The translations under genes and the position numbers were made by a program. Below are positions 36,368 to 46,799 of a DNA stretch of 64,000 nt, piece after piece (position 1 is the first letter of the stretch; every line of letters starts with the position of its first letter). This DNA is from Trichostrongylus colubriformis (lineage: Eukaryota > Nematoda > Chromadorea > Rhabditida > Trichostrongylidae), in assembly GCA_963978905.1 (NCBI GenBank), contig OZ022258.1, forward strand, positions 42,144,591-42,208,590, read 5' to 3'. The notes under the pieces are model-generated. The model was not told the DNA's origin and ran no database searches. It was given only the letters and a program-made list of their open reading frames with translations.

Positions 36368-36875
36368 CAGTAGCGCTCAAAAGTCTTCGGCGAAATGGTC
36401 TCTCACTTGGGTTTTTCACTTGTAACTTTTTTGCAACTGCACCGATTTAAGAGAAATTTTAGTATGTTGTACTTGGAGACACTGCATACTCAATATACTA
36501 TTTTGGCGCGTAACGGTGTAGGTTACGTGGTTATATGAAATTTTTTAATTTTGGCATGCCATCGCTATGCCGTCCCGCTGTGCCGCTGTCATCAAAAGTC
36601 GTGGTCTATCTACAAAACATTAATGTTCTCTGAGGCTTGCTCTTTTTGTTTTTGTATAGAAAGCCGTTTTTCTTGAACAAGCCTCTTACTTTTTTTTTGG
36701 GTGGTCTTGTAGTAAATTCTTGTAAAAAATCATGAAAAGTGGCAAGCAGCGCTCAACTAGAAGGAAATGTTGACAATAGGTTCAGGCACCACATATTAAA
36801 ATTTTGTCAAATTTGGTCAAGTAGAAAAAAAGTTATGACAAAAAAGTTTTGGCCGAAGACTTTTGAGCGCTACTG
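36368..36875. repeat. Tc1-type MITE, copy 2, nested in the foldback element
   Basis: Inverted near-identical copy of 23836-24342 with the same CAGTAGCGCTCAAAAGTCTT ends, and TA at 36366-36367 and 36876-36877. It lies inside the right arm of the Tc3-like element. The left arm, near 35440-35450, lacks it and so gives the empty site. Confidence 0.88.
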
Positions 36876-37284
36876 TATATCATCAAAATTTGTGGCTATT
36901 CGAAGCAATAGAGGACCAAATGATCGCAAAATCAGCATTTTTCCCTTTTTCGTTGTTTCTCGGTTGACGAATGCGTCAATCTGTTCAGTGGCTGTATCAT
37001 TTTGCAGAATGGGAAAAGCGACATTTCTAAACAAATGAAGAGAAAATTTTTCTATGTTTTTCGGCTACAATTTGATGTTGATGCGCGAATGCGCGTCTAC
37101 ACTGGCTACATCTTTCACTTAGGGACTTTTTTTGAATCACACTGCAAACAGAGTTTTTGGGCAATTTATAGGTGGCTGTATCATTTTGCAGAGCACTGTA
37201 TTTGTGTAGTATTTGCTTTGCTGAGGTGTACTCACTTGAGTGTAGAGAATTTCCTATGAATTAAGGTCACAATACTGTCGATAA

Positions 37285-37400
37285 GCAAGGTGATAGTTCT
37301 TACAAGGATGCTGAGCTTTTGCAGAAGTTTGGATCTCGGTTAAGACTCGAACCCGCTCTCCACGCCTTCCGGACATTCACGTGCCGCTATGATTCTGAAT
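37285..37400 (-). repeat. Decayed tRNA-derived repeat
   Basis: On the minus strand GCGGGTTCGAGTC fits a pol III B box and TGTCCGGAAGG resembles the anticodon-arm region of the units at 30790 and 31084. The tail AGCTCAGCATCCTTGTA also matches those units. Confidence 0.5.
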
Positions 37401-37566
37401 GGACTATGATGCGCGGCGCATCCCTAGAGGCGAATCGTTAGACACCATAAACTTATTCCTTTTATTCTTTGAAGTATTTTGTATCGAATTTGTCCATGGT
37501 GCAGATTAGTACGAATGGTATGAGTTGTGATGCCAGACCACAACCGCGTATCCAATGAATGGCTGA

Positions 37567-38002
37567 TTAAAGGAATCGTCCACGGAAAATGAGTTTTTGT
37601 GGTACCCATATATTTATGTTGTATTTGCCTAATGTTGGCCTCATGCAAAATTTCACGCGAAAAAAATGTGAATCTGGCTGAGATACAGCACCACAAAGTG
37701 CGGTCCCAGTGGGCGGGGCCTCCGTGTAAAAGCCTCGTCCCGTCTTCCGCCGCCGTTGGGAACGGAGAGTGGGACTGTTTACGTAACCTTCTGTTCCTAC
37801 AATGCGTCTCCGACCTTGGCGGACGACGGGACGATGCTTTTACACGGAGGCCCCGCCCACCTGGACCGCACTTTGTGGTGCTGTATCTCAGCCACATTAA
37901 CATTTTTTCGCGTGAAATTTTGCATGAGGCCAACATTACGCAAATACAACATAAACATATGGGTAACACAAAAACTCATTTTCCGTGGACGATTCCTTTA
38001 AA
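37567..38002. repeat. Palindromic foldback MITE, copy 2
   Basis: Very similar to 13949-14382, from TTAAAGGAATCGTCCACGG to its inverse, but with the unique centre in the opposite orientation. Arms are ~200 bp. No coding capacity is believed real. Confidence 0.85.
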
Positions 38003-38959
38003 GACGTGCATACATAGTACATGCCCTAGTGCATGACGTATCTCTAATAAGGACTCCAAATTCTGAAAAAGGGCTGCGATTACGTCTGAGTGAAAGGGCC
38101 AATGAAAGGATATTCGAGGGCAACAACCACCGTAACCTATCCCTAAGGGATACCGTTTATGAAGTGAAGGTGTTGTGAGATGATGTCTAGGGTACATTCA
38201 CTATTTCATATCAGAAATGTACCTGTTTTCGTAATTGTATGCAATTAACGACGATTCCATAGTGTAGCTGTCTTATGGACATAAATGTCTCACTTATCGG
38301 CAAGCACAAAGAATGAACCTCACTATCACGAAGGAGGGAGATAAGTATGAGCTTCACTGAATGAGCCATATAATTGGTATTCTCACGTCGGATCAATTCA
38401 CGGCTACAGTCGAGTGGATAAATGGGAACTGAAGGTTTAATGATAACTGGGTTCCCGAGTACCTTCAAAACGTTGCACATGTACTCGAAATTCCGGTCAC
38501 AGTCAATCCTAGAACTATCCCTGTAGGGTCAGGACCAGCCCTTGTATACATCGAGAAAAGGTGTGAATATCGCTGCATATACATACCTCATTTATACCCT
38601 GTCAAGAGGTGGTTGAGAGGTATATATAATACCAAAGCACGAAGTTATCTTTCAAGAGGATCGTATCATGTAACCTCAAGCGACCACGTAAAACTAAACA
38701 TTCATCTATCATCATAACTATCGTTTTGCTTTTACCAGGATTCCGTAGGTTTCCTGGTATATTCGTGCGCATAGGGTTAAGTATGAGGTGAAATACCTTA
38801 AGTGGAGGTCAGGTTATATTGAGGGGTGAAAAAAAATGAAAGGGGGGGGCAATGTAGAGGCGAGAGAAGTAGTCGAAAAACAAGGGTTCTAGATCTTGGA
38901 ACCCATTACCCACTTCCAAAAGATGTCAACGTTCGAACCTTTTTCAGAAAACGTATGCA
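38003..38959. other. Stretch without recognisable gene
   Basis: Only short frames without domains. A G-rich run lies near 38842-38850. Confidence 0.4.
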
Positions 38960-39443
38960 TTAGGTTGAACCAAAATCTTGTAGGATTTTTTCAAAAACAC
39001 CAGTAACTCTTGTTTACTTCGAGACAGATCCAGATGGTGCATGAATATGGTGGAACGTTCTCTAAGCTTTCTAGCAAAGTATATATTGCCACGCCAGACT
39101 CAGCGGAGAAGGCAACAATGCCCGTAGTCGACACCCAAAACATGCGGTGTCATGTAGTATTACGAGTGGTCTTGCAGCACCAAAGCGACGGAAGCTTGCG
39201 ACTCCATCAGCGCTGCATTGGGCAAGAAATGTGTGAGCTACGAGACCGTGGGCCGCTGATTCATCAGCTTCACCAACGGCGCGATTGACATAGAAGTCAG
39301 TCGAGACAGACCCGCTCAGGACTGTGCTACTTCTGGGACGCGAAGGAATGCTTTTCCATGAGGTGCTGGTACAAGGCGAGACAGTCACCGCTGCCGTATA
39401 CACCCGCCAGCTTCGGCAGCTCATAGTATTGCGACAACTGTAA
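38960..39443 (+). pseudogene. 5' part of another mariner element
   Basis: It starts with a mariner-like terminus TTAGGTTGAACC. The plus strand then reads ALGKKCVSYETVGRWFI and SFTNGAIDIEVSRDRP, the second helix-turn-helix and linker of mariner transposase, and later LLFHEVLVQGETVTAAVY then TRQLRQL, the stretch around the first catalytic region. Frames change between blocks and no right terminus was found, so it is truncated at the 3' side. Confidence 0.7.
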
Positions 39444-39444
39444 A

Positions 39445-41300
39445 GTATCAGTTATCTGGGAGTCGTGTTATCAGCGTAGATTTGGGGTGGGTCGTATTTT
39501 TCGAAAATTTTCCTCAACCGCAATACTGTTCCATAAAAGTAAGCTGTGGGATAGTAGCGTAGCGGGTGCGAGCATCAAGAATGGCATCGGAAGCTCTGAC
39601 TTGAGCAATCTTCCTTTTTGCGTTCTTCGGACTCAGCTCGGAGGTTTGGCTTCTTACAAATCATTTTTAGTGATTCCATGTCAGTATACTCAAACTCAGA
39701 TGAATTTCGAGAAGTTTGTTCCTAATTATGGCGGAAGGGGTGGTGGAAATTCACTTCGCGTAGGATTTTTATGGAAACCTGAAGAACTTCACACCGAATT
39801 TTCTTTATCCTCCAGAAGTTGCCACAACTGTTGGTTTGAAGATGTCCAACGGTGTTATATCGATACAAATTTGATGAAACCGGATGCATACTTGGAAGAA
39901 ACGGAAGATTCGGAGGTTGCGTTACGTTAAGAAGCTCAGAGCAAACCTTCCACATCTGGAACCCACGAGATGAGCAAGTGTAAAGTCGTGAGATAGGCTC
40001 CGCTGATAAATATGGGACTGCAGAGAGTTAATACAACAATGAACTCCTTCAAGTGTTTAGTAGCGATGTATTCTGTGTGGGGCCCTAAATTTTCGGACGT
40101 CGACGGATGAAGGGGTTATCCTTACCATGTGTGGCATGCTTAGTGTTCGATGCACGATTGGATACATTCTGCATGGCGACTGATGGCAAATGGAGACAAT
40201 CACGCGAAATCTTCATGTTCTCAACAGCTGTGCAGAGTTTTATGACAAGGCTATCAGGCTTGATTGATGAATGAATTTCATTCCAAAAATCTTGACATCA
40301 TTTCCAGTGGAAGGAAGGACCGCACTCATGTCATGAACCTCCATAGTTCCGGTTTTCATAGTGTGTTATCATGTAAACTCATACGAATTTTTTTCTTGAA
40401 ATGATAAGAATGTTCCAAGAGCTCGCTCCGCAAGCTCACATGTGAGACTCCACGATGACATCATCAAGTTCTCATGGAAAATCCACCCACTCAGTGAGAT
40501 TAGAGCTTTTTGTGGTTCACGTATAAGGCGAAACAGTACAATGGTAGTCTTTACCGATGGTATTCTTTGAAAAGTTGCTCATGAGTTCCAGTTTCTAAAC
40601 TGGAACAGGGTACACCGGTAGTCGAAAATCCTTAGACGGGGTCGTATTTGGCGGGCGGGATGGGGGAGGATACATATGTAACTGCAGAGATCATTAATTG
40701 TCCCAGGCTAGATGATAAACGGAATATGCCGTCGGCTAGCTCCGTTATGTAAGAAAGTATTACTGAATCCAAGTGATCAACACGAAAACTGTACTAATAA
40801 ATCATTTAGTAATACAAGCTTATGCGAGCTACAATAGTTACTGATTCTGTAAAGGTTATGTAGATGTTGAAAGAGAGTCGTATTTGGGTCCCCGTTTGAG
40901 GAGGAGCAGCCATTTTTCTCGACACCTGGGTGTGCCTTGATCTTGAAGGTCGGAGTGGTCATTCTTGCTATAGAAAAAGATATGTGCTAAACATGAATCA
41001 ATCTAATTATCCAAGCAAATCTGTGGAAGTGAAGCATGTGCTTGAAGGAACTTTGCAACATCCTAAGCACGCCGTACTCCGCCTTCAATTCTTGCTCCTC
41101 CGAATGAATGAGCCACGTAGTACGAATCACTGCCACATGTGACAAATCCGCATAGCCTCTATAGATAAACGCCCTAGTGAGGACGTTCAGAGTGCAAATG
41201 AAGTGGTAGTGTATAGACTTTTTCTTGGTGAATTTTCAGCCCTTTCATCTGATTTTCTTCACTGACGCGTTGCATATGGTGGCATTTGCCCTCCATTTGA
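39445..41300. other. Stretch without recognisable gene
   Basis: A 147-codon plus-strand frame (39487-39930) is open but has no recognisable domain, and I see no splice or family support. Confidence 0.35.
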
Positions 41301-41858
41301 GAATCAAGCAACCTAGGGGTAAAGATGGTGGAATATAATATGTATGCTTACGGAGGTGAACATGCCACCATAATAACGGCACTCAAGGAACTCATCACGA
41401 TATTGCTTGATGAACATGGCATTCGATACTAAAGCAGTTGACGTTCGCGGGACAGTGGCGTCATTTGAATCACTTACGGCAAACATAAATTCCATAATTT
41501 GTTTAATATTTCCAAATTAATCAACTATGGATTATTTCTTCCGTCGGGTCGGTGAAGAATCGCGCGATTTGAGATCGGTTGGTTCGTCTGATCGTTTTGG
41601 TGGATAGGATGAGCCTAAAAAATCTGCAAATTGGAAGCAATTATGTTGGAAGTCAACTTCGTCAGGTGGCGAACAAACCAAGATGCACAGCCAGCATTCG
41701 ACTTTGACAATGGCACTCGTCAGTGGTGTCGTTCAGCGGGAGTAGAGCATGAGGACATTGATAGAAGGCCTTAAACGACCAACATTTCCATAGATACGAG
41801 AGTTTTTTTCACGACGCAAGATTAATTCTCTCTGAATTTGCAGGAGAACCCGGCTTAC

Positions 41859-44800
41859 CTGTAAATCTTCTCCTGCCTTTTCTTCGATTTCGCAACCTTC
41901 TCTGTGACAGCGATCACAGCCTATTTGCTTCCTAAAAACATCATACATGACCTTCTCGAACAATTTCTATAAAATCTTTTTTTAGTGAAGTAAAAAAGAA
42001 ATTTTCTGTGAGGTCAAGTCGCTTCTCCATGAAACTCAGCATAAATGTTGTTATGCTTCCTTGTGCCATCAGGTTGCATGCATGTAAAGCCTAACTTCAA
42101 ATGGATAGAGTTCTTCTTTTTTTTGCGTGCAACTTATCACTATTGAGTTCATTAACAGCTCACAGGTCACCCTTTATTATTGTGAGTGCGTCTTTGACTA
42201 TGACTCTCTTCACTAGTTTCTTTTGTTTGCTCAGTGACATGCTCGGAAGACAATAAGGCCTCGAATATGTATTATTTCATTTTCGTCAAGTACTCTACAG
42301 GGGGTGCCAAAAAAAGTAATTTTGTTTTCTCCACTTTCACCCCACTTTAGTCGAACTATAGCAAATTCTGTTGAGGTATTTTCGTTCTCAGATTCAAGAG
42401 CAGACCTCACTCTATCACTATACTCCGTGGCAGCCTTCTGCACGAGTAGGAACGGGAGCAAGGAAAGAGTGAAAAGGATGTGTCACCTCAACTGGGCAAA
42501 ATCCGAAATTTCGTCGCCCTCGTTCACAAGCTTGCTGGGGTCCGTTCACTCTGGGTACCTACGGGGATTCATACTGGGTGGTGCTCTTTAACATTCCGTT
42601 TTTCCCGGGTTCCCAGCGCCCTTCTTTTCCAAGAGCCAAAACGTGCCCCTACCACTGAAACCCCTCCGGAGGCGGATTTGGGCATGAAAATGATACTTCG
42701 GATCATAGCAGCCTTGTCCAAGCAGCAGCGGCTCTGTAACTTCCATGAACAGAAGGGCCAATCCTTAGGAAGCTTCCCACAAAAGACCTTCCATAGAACA
42801 CGGCTCCACTGTTTTAAGGGGATCTTGATACCGTGGGTGCTCTGGAGCCCGACTGCGCCGCTTGAAGGTTCCATATTTTTACGAAAATGAAAGTAGTGAG
42901 TCCCAGCTTGTTCCTGCTTTTAGAGGAACATTTCGCGAATATTCTGCCCCAATTCTTTCAACTCTTTCGTTTCCCTATGTTTTGTATAATTGGGAGAGGT
43001 GAGCCAGAGGGGGCAAAATTACTTTTTTTTGGCACCCTCTGTATATGAATATATTTCTCGAAGAGCCGCCTTCTTTGGATTCATTTTGTTAACTAAGGAT
43101 TGCTATCTCACCTACAAGGATCGGCGTTCACTTTGACCCTCATACCATCTTTTACTCGTCCACACCGTGGACATCGATCCATATCCACAGAAAAGTGGTC
43201 CATTCGATGTATTGTTCGGAACACATGAACGGCCTAAATAATCGCCTTTGTTTTTTTTTCGAAAATTCTGCCTTGGTGTTGGTTTCCTGTACGAAATGAC
43301 AACGCCGAGCAGTTAAAGAAATTACCTTCTCATAACATCCTCTCAGTTTAGCAGCAAGAATATCAGCAAATATTCGCTCGCTCATCATGTGTCGATGATG
43401 TTCAAGGCTCGCTAGAGAAAGACGTGCCACCACAGGCATGCATGCCAATTGAACCTGAATAACTACGTAAGACGATACCGGGTGGATCCTTCTCTGAATG
43501 CTTCTTCTTGATCCCAAGAAATTTTAGCGGAACTCGCCCGAGGAACAGAACTTTATTCCTAACCGAGCTTCACTAAGGAAAGTTTTTCGACTCTGTATTA
43601 TAGGGAAGGTGCTACGCGGATGACGAGGCTAGTCAGGCCAAGCCGTAGCCGTGCTCTGTCCTTCACGGCTACTACATAGGCAACACAGCACATTTGCGGC
43701 ACACCGCGAGCGACAAAGAGCTGAAGTACATTGAAGGGGTGACGTGGTTGGAGAGGAACTCTTAGAGTAACCCATACGCATGAAAGTTAGGGCACCAAGA
43801 AGAGTAAAAGATAACGATAAAGTTTTTTGACGTTTATCAATCCCCTCTTGGGAGGGCGCCGCACATTCTAGTTCCACTCAGAATCATGGTAGCTTGAGAA
43901 TGGCTTATAGAATAACATGCGGTGGCCAGCCGATGTTTAAGTCAGCGCTTCTATCCTCCTAGACGAGTCTGGTGTCAATTTATCGACCCCAGAGGAATGG
44001 AGGGCTTGTTCGGCTCGTGCGAGCGTTGATGCGGGATTCGATCCCTGCACCAAGAAAGTGTGGTGCGCCAGCTGTCACTACACCACCTCCGATCACCAAA
44101 AGACTACATGAGAGAAATTTTTGCTGGATAGCGCCTCAAAGCCAAGGAAAGCCTCCTTTTCGGCCGCTGCCAGCTCATTTTATAGAAGCCCGCCCTCCTG
44201 CGATGGGATTTAAGAATCACCGGTGAAAGAGGATCTTCTTTCTCGTTCTTCATTCCGATTTTCTGTACTGACATACTACTTAACCCTCGACATTCAGTGG
44301 TTTTTCACATTCGTCCAGATTTACCCCCCATCATTGCTCCTATTTCACCACGGATCATCTCTCCGAAACTCGCCCGACAAGTTGCATGCAAATATTTAGC
44401 CATTCCTTTTTACCTTCGCAGTACCTTGAACATATTTTTCATAACATCCTCATGTGGAGTTGTCACTGTAAATCATATTCGTACCTGGTCATCGAACCGA
44501 TGCTTCAGAGACCAATTTAGCCAACATAAAGCAACAATCGGTTGTCGATTATGTACCTTGAAACATAGATCACCTTGGAGAATACATATGTAGCGCATTA
44601 GTTAATGCTCTGCTTTAATGCTTAAGCTTTAACCAGAAAACGGTGGAAAGTTAGCGAAATTCTGAGAGTAATCCCGAAAATTAAGGTACGACCTGCACTA
44701 CTTGAAGGATCCGCCCAACAGCAAATATACGAAAAACTCACATTTTCGAGGATAAATTTTGAGCAGCGAAGCACCAAACCACTTGCTTGAAACCGGCGAG

Positions 44801-46480
44801 CTAAACGCATACACGTCTCCAACGTATCATCTGAAAATGAATAATTATCGGTGGTTATGCACTGAATTTTTTGCCAACAGGGAGTAAGGTCGCCTTCATA
44901 CTCTGCGGTGCCGGCGAAAGGGCGTGGCTGCATGTCTCTGTGCCGCCTATGCCACCCTGCCTAATTGCCTGCGTCGTCTCTGAGCATCGCCGTGCTACTC
45001 TGCCTTGTTGCCTGTGAACCCAGCCACGCCCTGCCGGCCCAGAGTATGAAGGCCGTCAAAGATGGAGCTCCGAGGACTACGTTTCACCACAAAAGGAGTA
45101 CTGAAAAAAGCTCTCCTCCTAACAAAAATCGCACACCATTCACATCCTAGCACAACCTATCAAAAGTTATCGCACAAAAATACAACGCGAAGTCTCATAG
45201 AACATAAGACCAATCAAAAATGGTATGCCATGGTACATTTCCCAGTGACGTCATTACATTTCTTCAGATCGTTTTAGCAAATGTTAATGCCTGCTTAGTA
45301 GAACCTTTCATAATCACGAAGTGATTCACGAATTGTGATTGCGAGGTGCCGAAGATCTCGAACATGTATATGTTAAGCAAACAAGCAAGTGAATATTATA
45401 TTTCAGGTATTTGTGATGGAATCAAATCTTTGTAGCGGTTTTAAATACCTCTTCGAATAGGATCCCCGCAGTACATCAGCGCTTAAATAGATCTTGACGT
45501 TTTGTTGCGCGAGCATGATGACTACGAAGAACTTTTATAGACAGCCTGAGCTGGCGAACCCGCCACGTGCATAGCCGGTCAATGATTATCGCGAATATCC
45601 ACTTGCAATTTTGTCACTTTTAGGTCGCCTTGAAACTACGCGATTATGCGATTTTACGATTCTGCGATTTGCGGTGTCGCGGCCCTGCACGCGACTAAGT
45701 TGCAATGTAAGACCTCAAGGTCGTAGAATTGCAAAGTCTGACGGTGGCTTAATGTCTCATCTTCATTCAACGACATACTGTAACCATTACGGGAATATGT
45801 CAACAGATGTGGTATCATATGCGGTTTGGAAATGATCTTTCAAAGATCAGGCAGCATTTACTCAGCGATCGTTCGATCTTTGTGGTCGCGACGCATTTTA
45901 CAGGCGAGACGGTCCATTACCGCCTGCTGCTATCTAACTTGAGAGTTCTAGTGTCGTTTCCTCTGTACTCTTTGCTCTGTAGGGCTCGCCATGACCAAAT
46001 ACCTAGCGCATCTACCCTCAGACTACAAACGTACTGCAAATGTCTCGAGATGAATTAATAGGGTGATTGCACAGTGAGGATCTCTCATTCGAATATGGAA
46101 TTGTCTGCACGCGCGAAGTTGCCAAAATTAGCACTTTTATATAATACTACATGCGATACCTCACCTGTGATGTCTCTTAGAGCTGGGCACGGAATACAGC
46201 TTTCGACGAACCATCGAAACTGTGTTGCAGGCGACGGATTCGTCATGCCAGAGACTGCCACCTTAATGGCAGAAGTAAGAGCAGGCACTTATGTAGACAT
46301 CTATCGACATAGTACATGGAATATAGGGGAAACCAAGTAAATGTAATGATTTCGAGTAAAGATGCAATTCCAGTTCCAACCCACATGGACGTCCTCGTTC
46401 CTCCGATGCGTTAAGAACAAATTCTTGAAATAGTCTGAAGCATGACATAATTGGTGCCGACACAATAAAAAGCGAGTACT
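41859..46480 (-). CDS. BTB/POZ-domain protein with C-terminal Cys-pair motif, partial
   Basis: Five minus-strand exons have GT/AG borders: 46334-46480, 44742-44830, 43326-43454, 43112-43233 and 41859-41931. The last four are phase-compatible with one another. The first carries CRHQLCHASDYFKNLF, the H-x-L-x-x-x-S-x-Y-F core of a BTB/POZ domain. The second carries MRLARRFQASG then LVLRCSKFILEN, the terminal BTB helices. The third (43 codons, HHRHMMSERIFADILAAKLR) is helical. The fourth and fifth give CPRCGRVKDG and CDRCHREGC, two Cys pairs suggesting a zinc ribbon. At least one exon between the first two is missing (phase mismatch), as are the N-terminus and C-terminus. BTB proteins often act as dimerising adaptors, many for cullin-3 ligases; that role is inferred only from the domain. 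A further exon may lie near 41330-41490. Confidence 0.55.
42298..43041. repeat. TA-flanked inverted-ended element (744 bp) in an intron
   Basis: The left end reads CAGGGGGTGCCAAAAAAAGT and the right end is the inverse (ACTTTTTTTTGGCACCCTCTG), with TA on both sides (42296-42297, 43042-43043). The interior contains open frames on both strands (for example 42480-42890) without recognisable transposase motifs. It lies in the intron between the last two resolved exons of the BTB gene. Confidence 0.75.
43975..44065 (+). repeat. Possible tRNA-like fragment
   Basis: GCGGGATTCGATCCCTGCACC at about 44031-44051 looks like a T arm with a pol III B box and 3' acceptor strand. The 5' half does not fold convincingly as a tRNA. 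Confidence 0.3.
44888..45057. repeat. Small Harbinger-like foldback element
   Basis: GCCTTCATACTCTG with GGGCGTGGCT at the left (44888-44931) is mirrored by AGCCACGCCC with CAGAGTATGAAGGC at the right (45022-45053). The termini resemble those of 20852-21211. It lies in a presumed intron of the BTB gene. Confidence 0.6.
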
Positions 46481-46799
46481 CTGAAAGAAAGAATGAATGC
46501 GAGCAGATCTATTCGGCATTTTCCAAGTACTTTGTTCACGGCTGTATCGGAAGTATCTTAGGTGAGATTATGACAACTTCGAAAGCACATTCGGCACTCG
46601 CCGAAGGGACGAGGCACAGCAGAATCTCACTGGTACCCGAGCGTTGGGCGATGTTGTAGGGCCTCCCAGTGATTCAGAATAATCTTATTCAGTGCACTCT
46701 TCGGTATCGTTTGATCTTTACCCCTTGTAGTTTGATGGCGCATATGGGTCGTATAACCAAGAATTGACCAGAACTTCCGAGTTTATAAACCCGCCATTT

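Larger units (their letters stand above)
35123..37198 (-). mobile_element. Tc3-like foldback transposon with doubled TIR motifs
   Basis: The 2,076-bp element, TA on both sides (35121-35122, 37199-37200), has two ~672-bp arms in inverted orientation (35123-35794, and 36018-37198 after removing a nested MITE) around a ~223-bp centre. The motif TCTGCAAAATGATACAGCCA occurs twice per arm, 184 bp apart (35129 and 35313; mirrored near 36991 and 37175). This matches the Tc3 layout, where two transposase-binding sites lie ~180 bp apart in long inverted ends. The terminal AGTGCT resembles Tc1/Tc3 ends. Each arm includes part of the transposase gene, so it is a rearranged derivative. Confidence 0.78.

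Noticed and set aside
37424..38036. Open frames of 145 and 181 codons around the palindromic MITE
   Set aside because: The frames mirror each other because the DNA is an inverted repeat; the translations have no domain.
42480..42890. 136-codon frame inside the 744-bp intronic element
   Set aside because: No transposase motifs in either strand; treated as part of a non-autonomous element.
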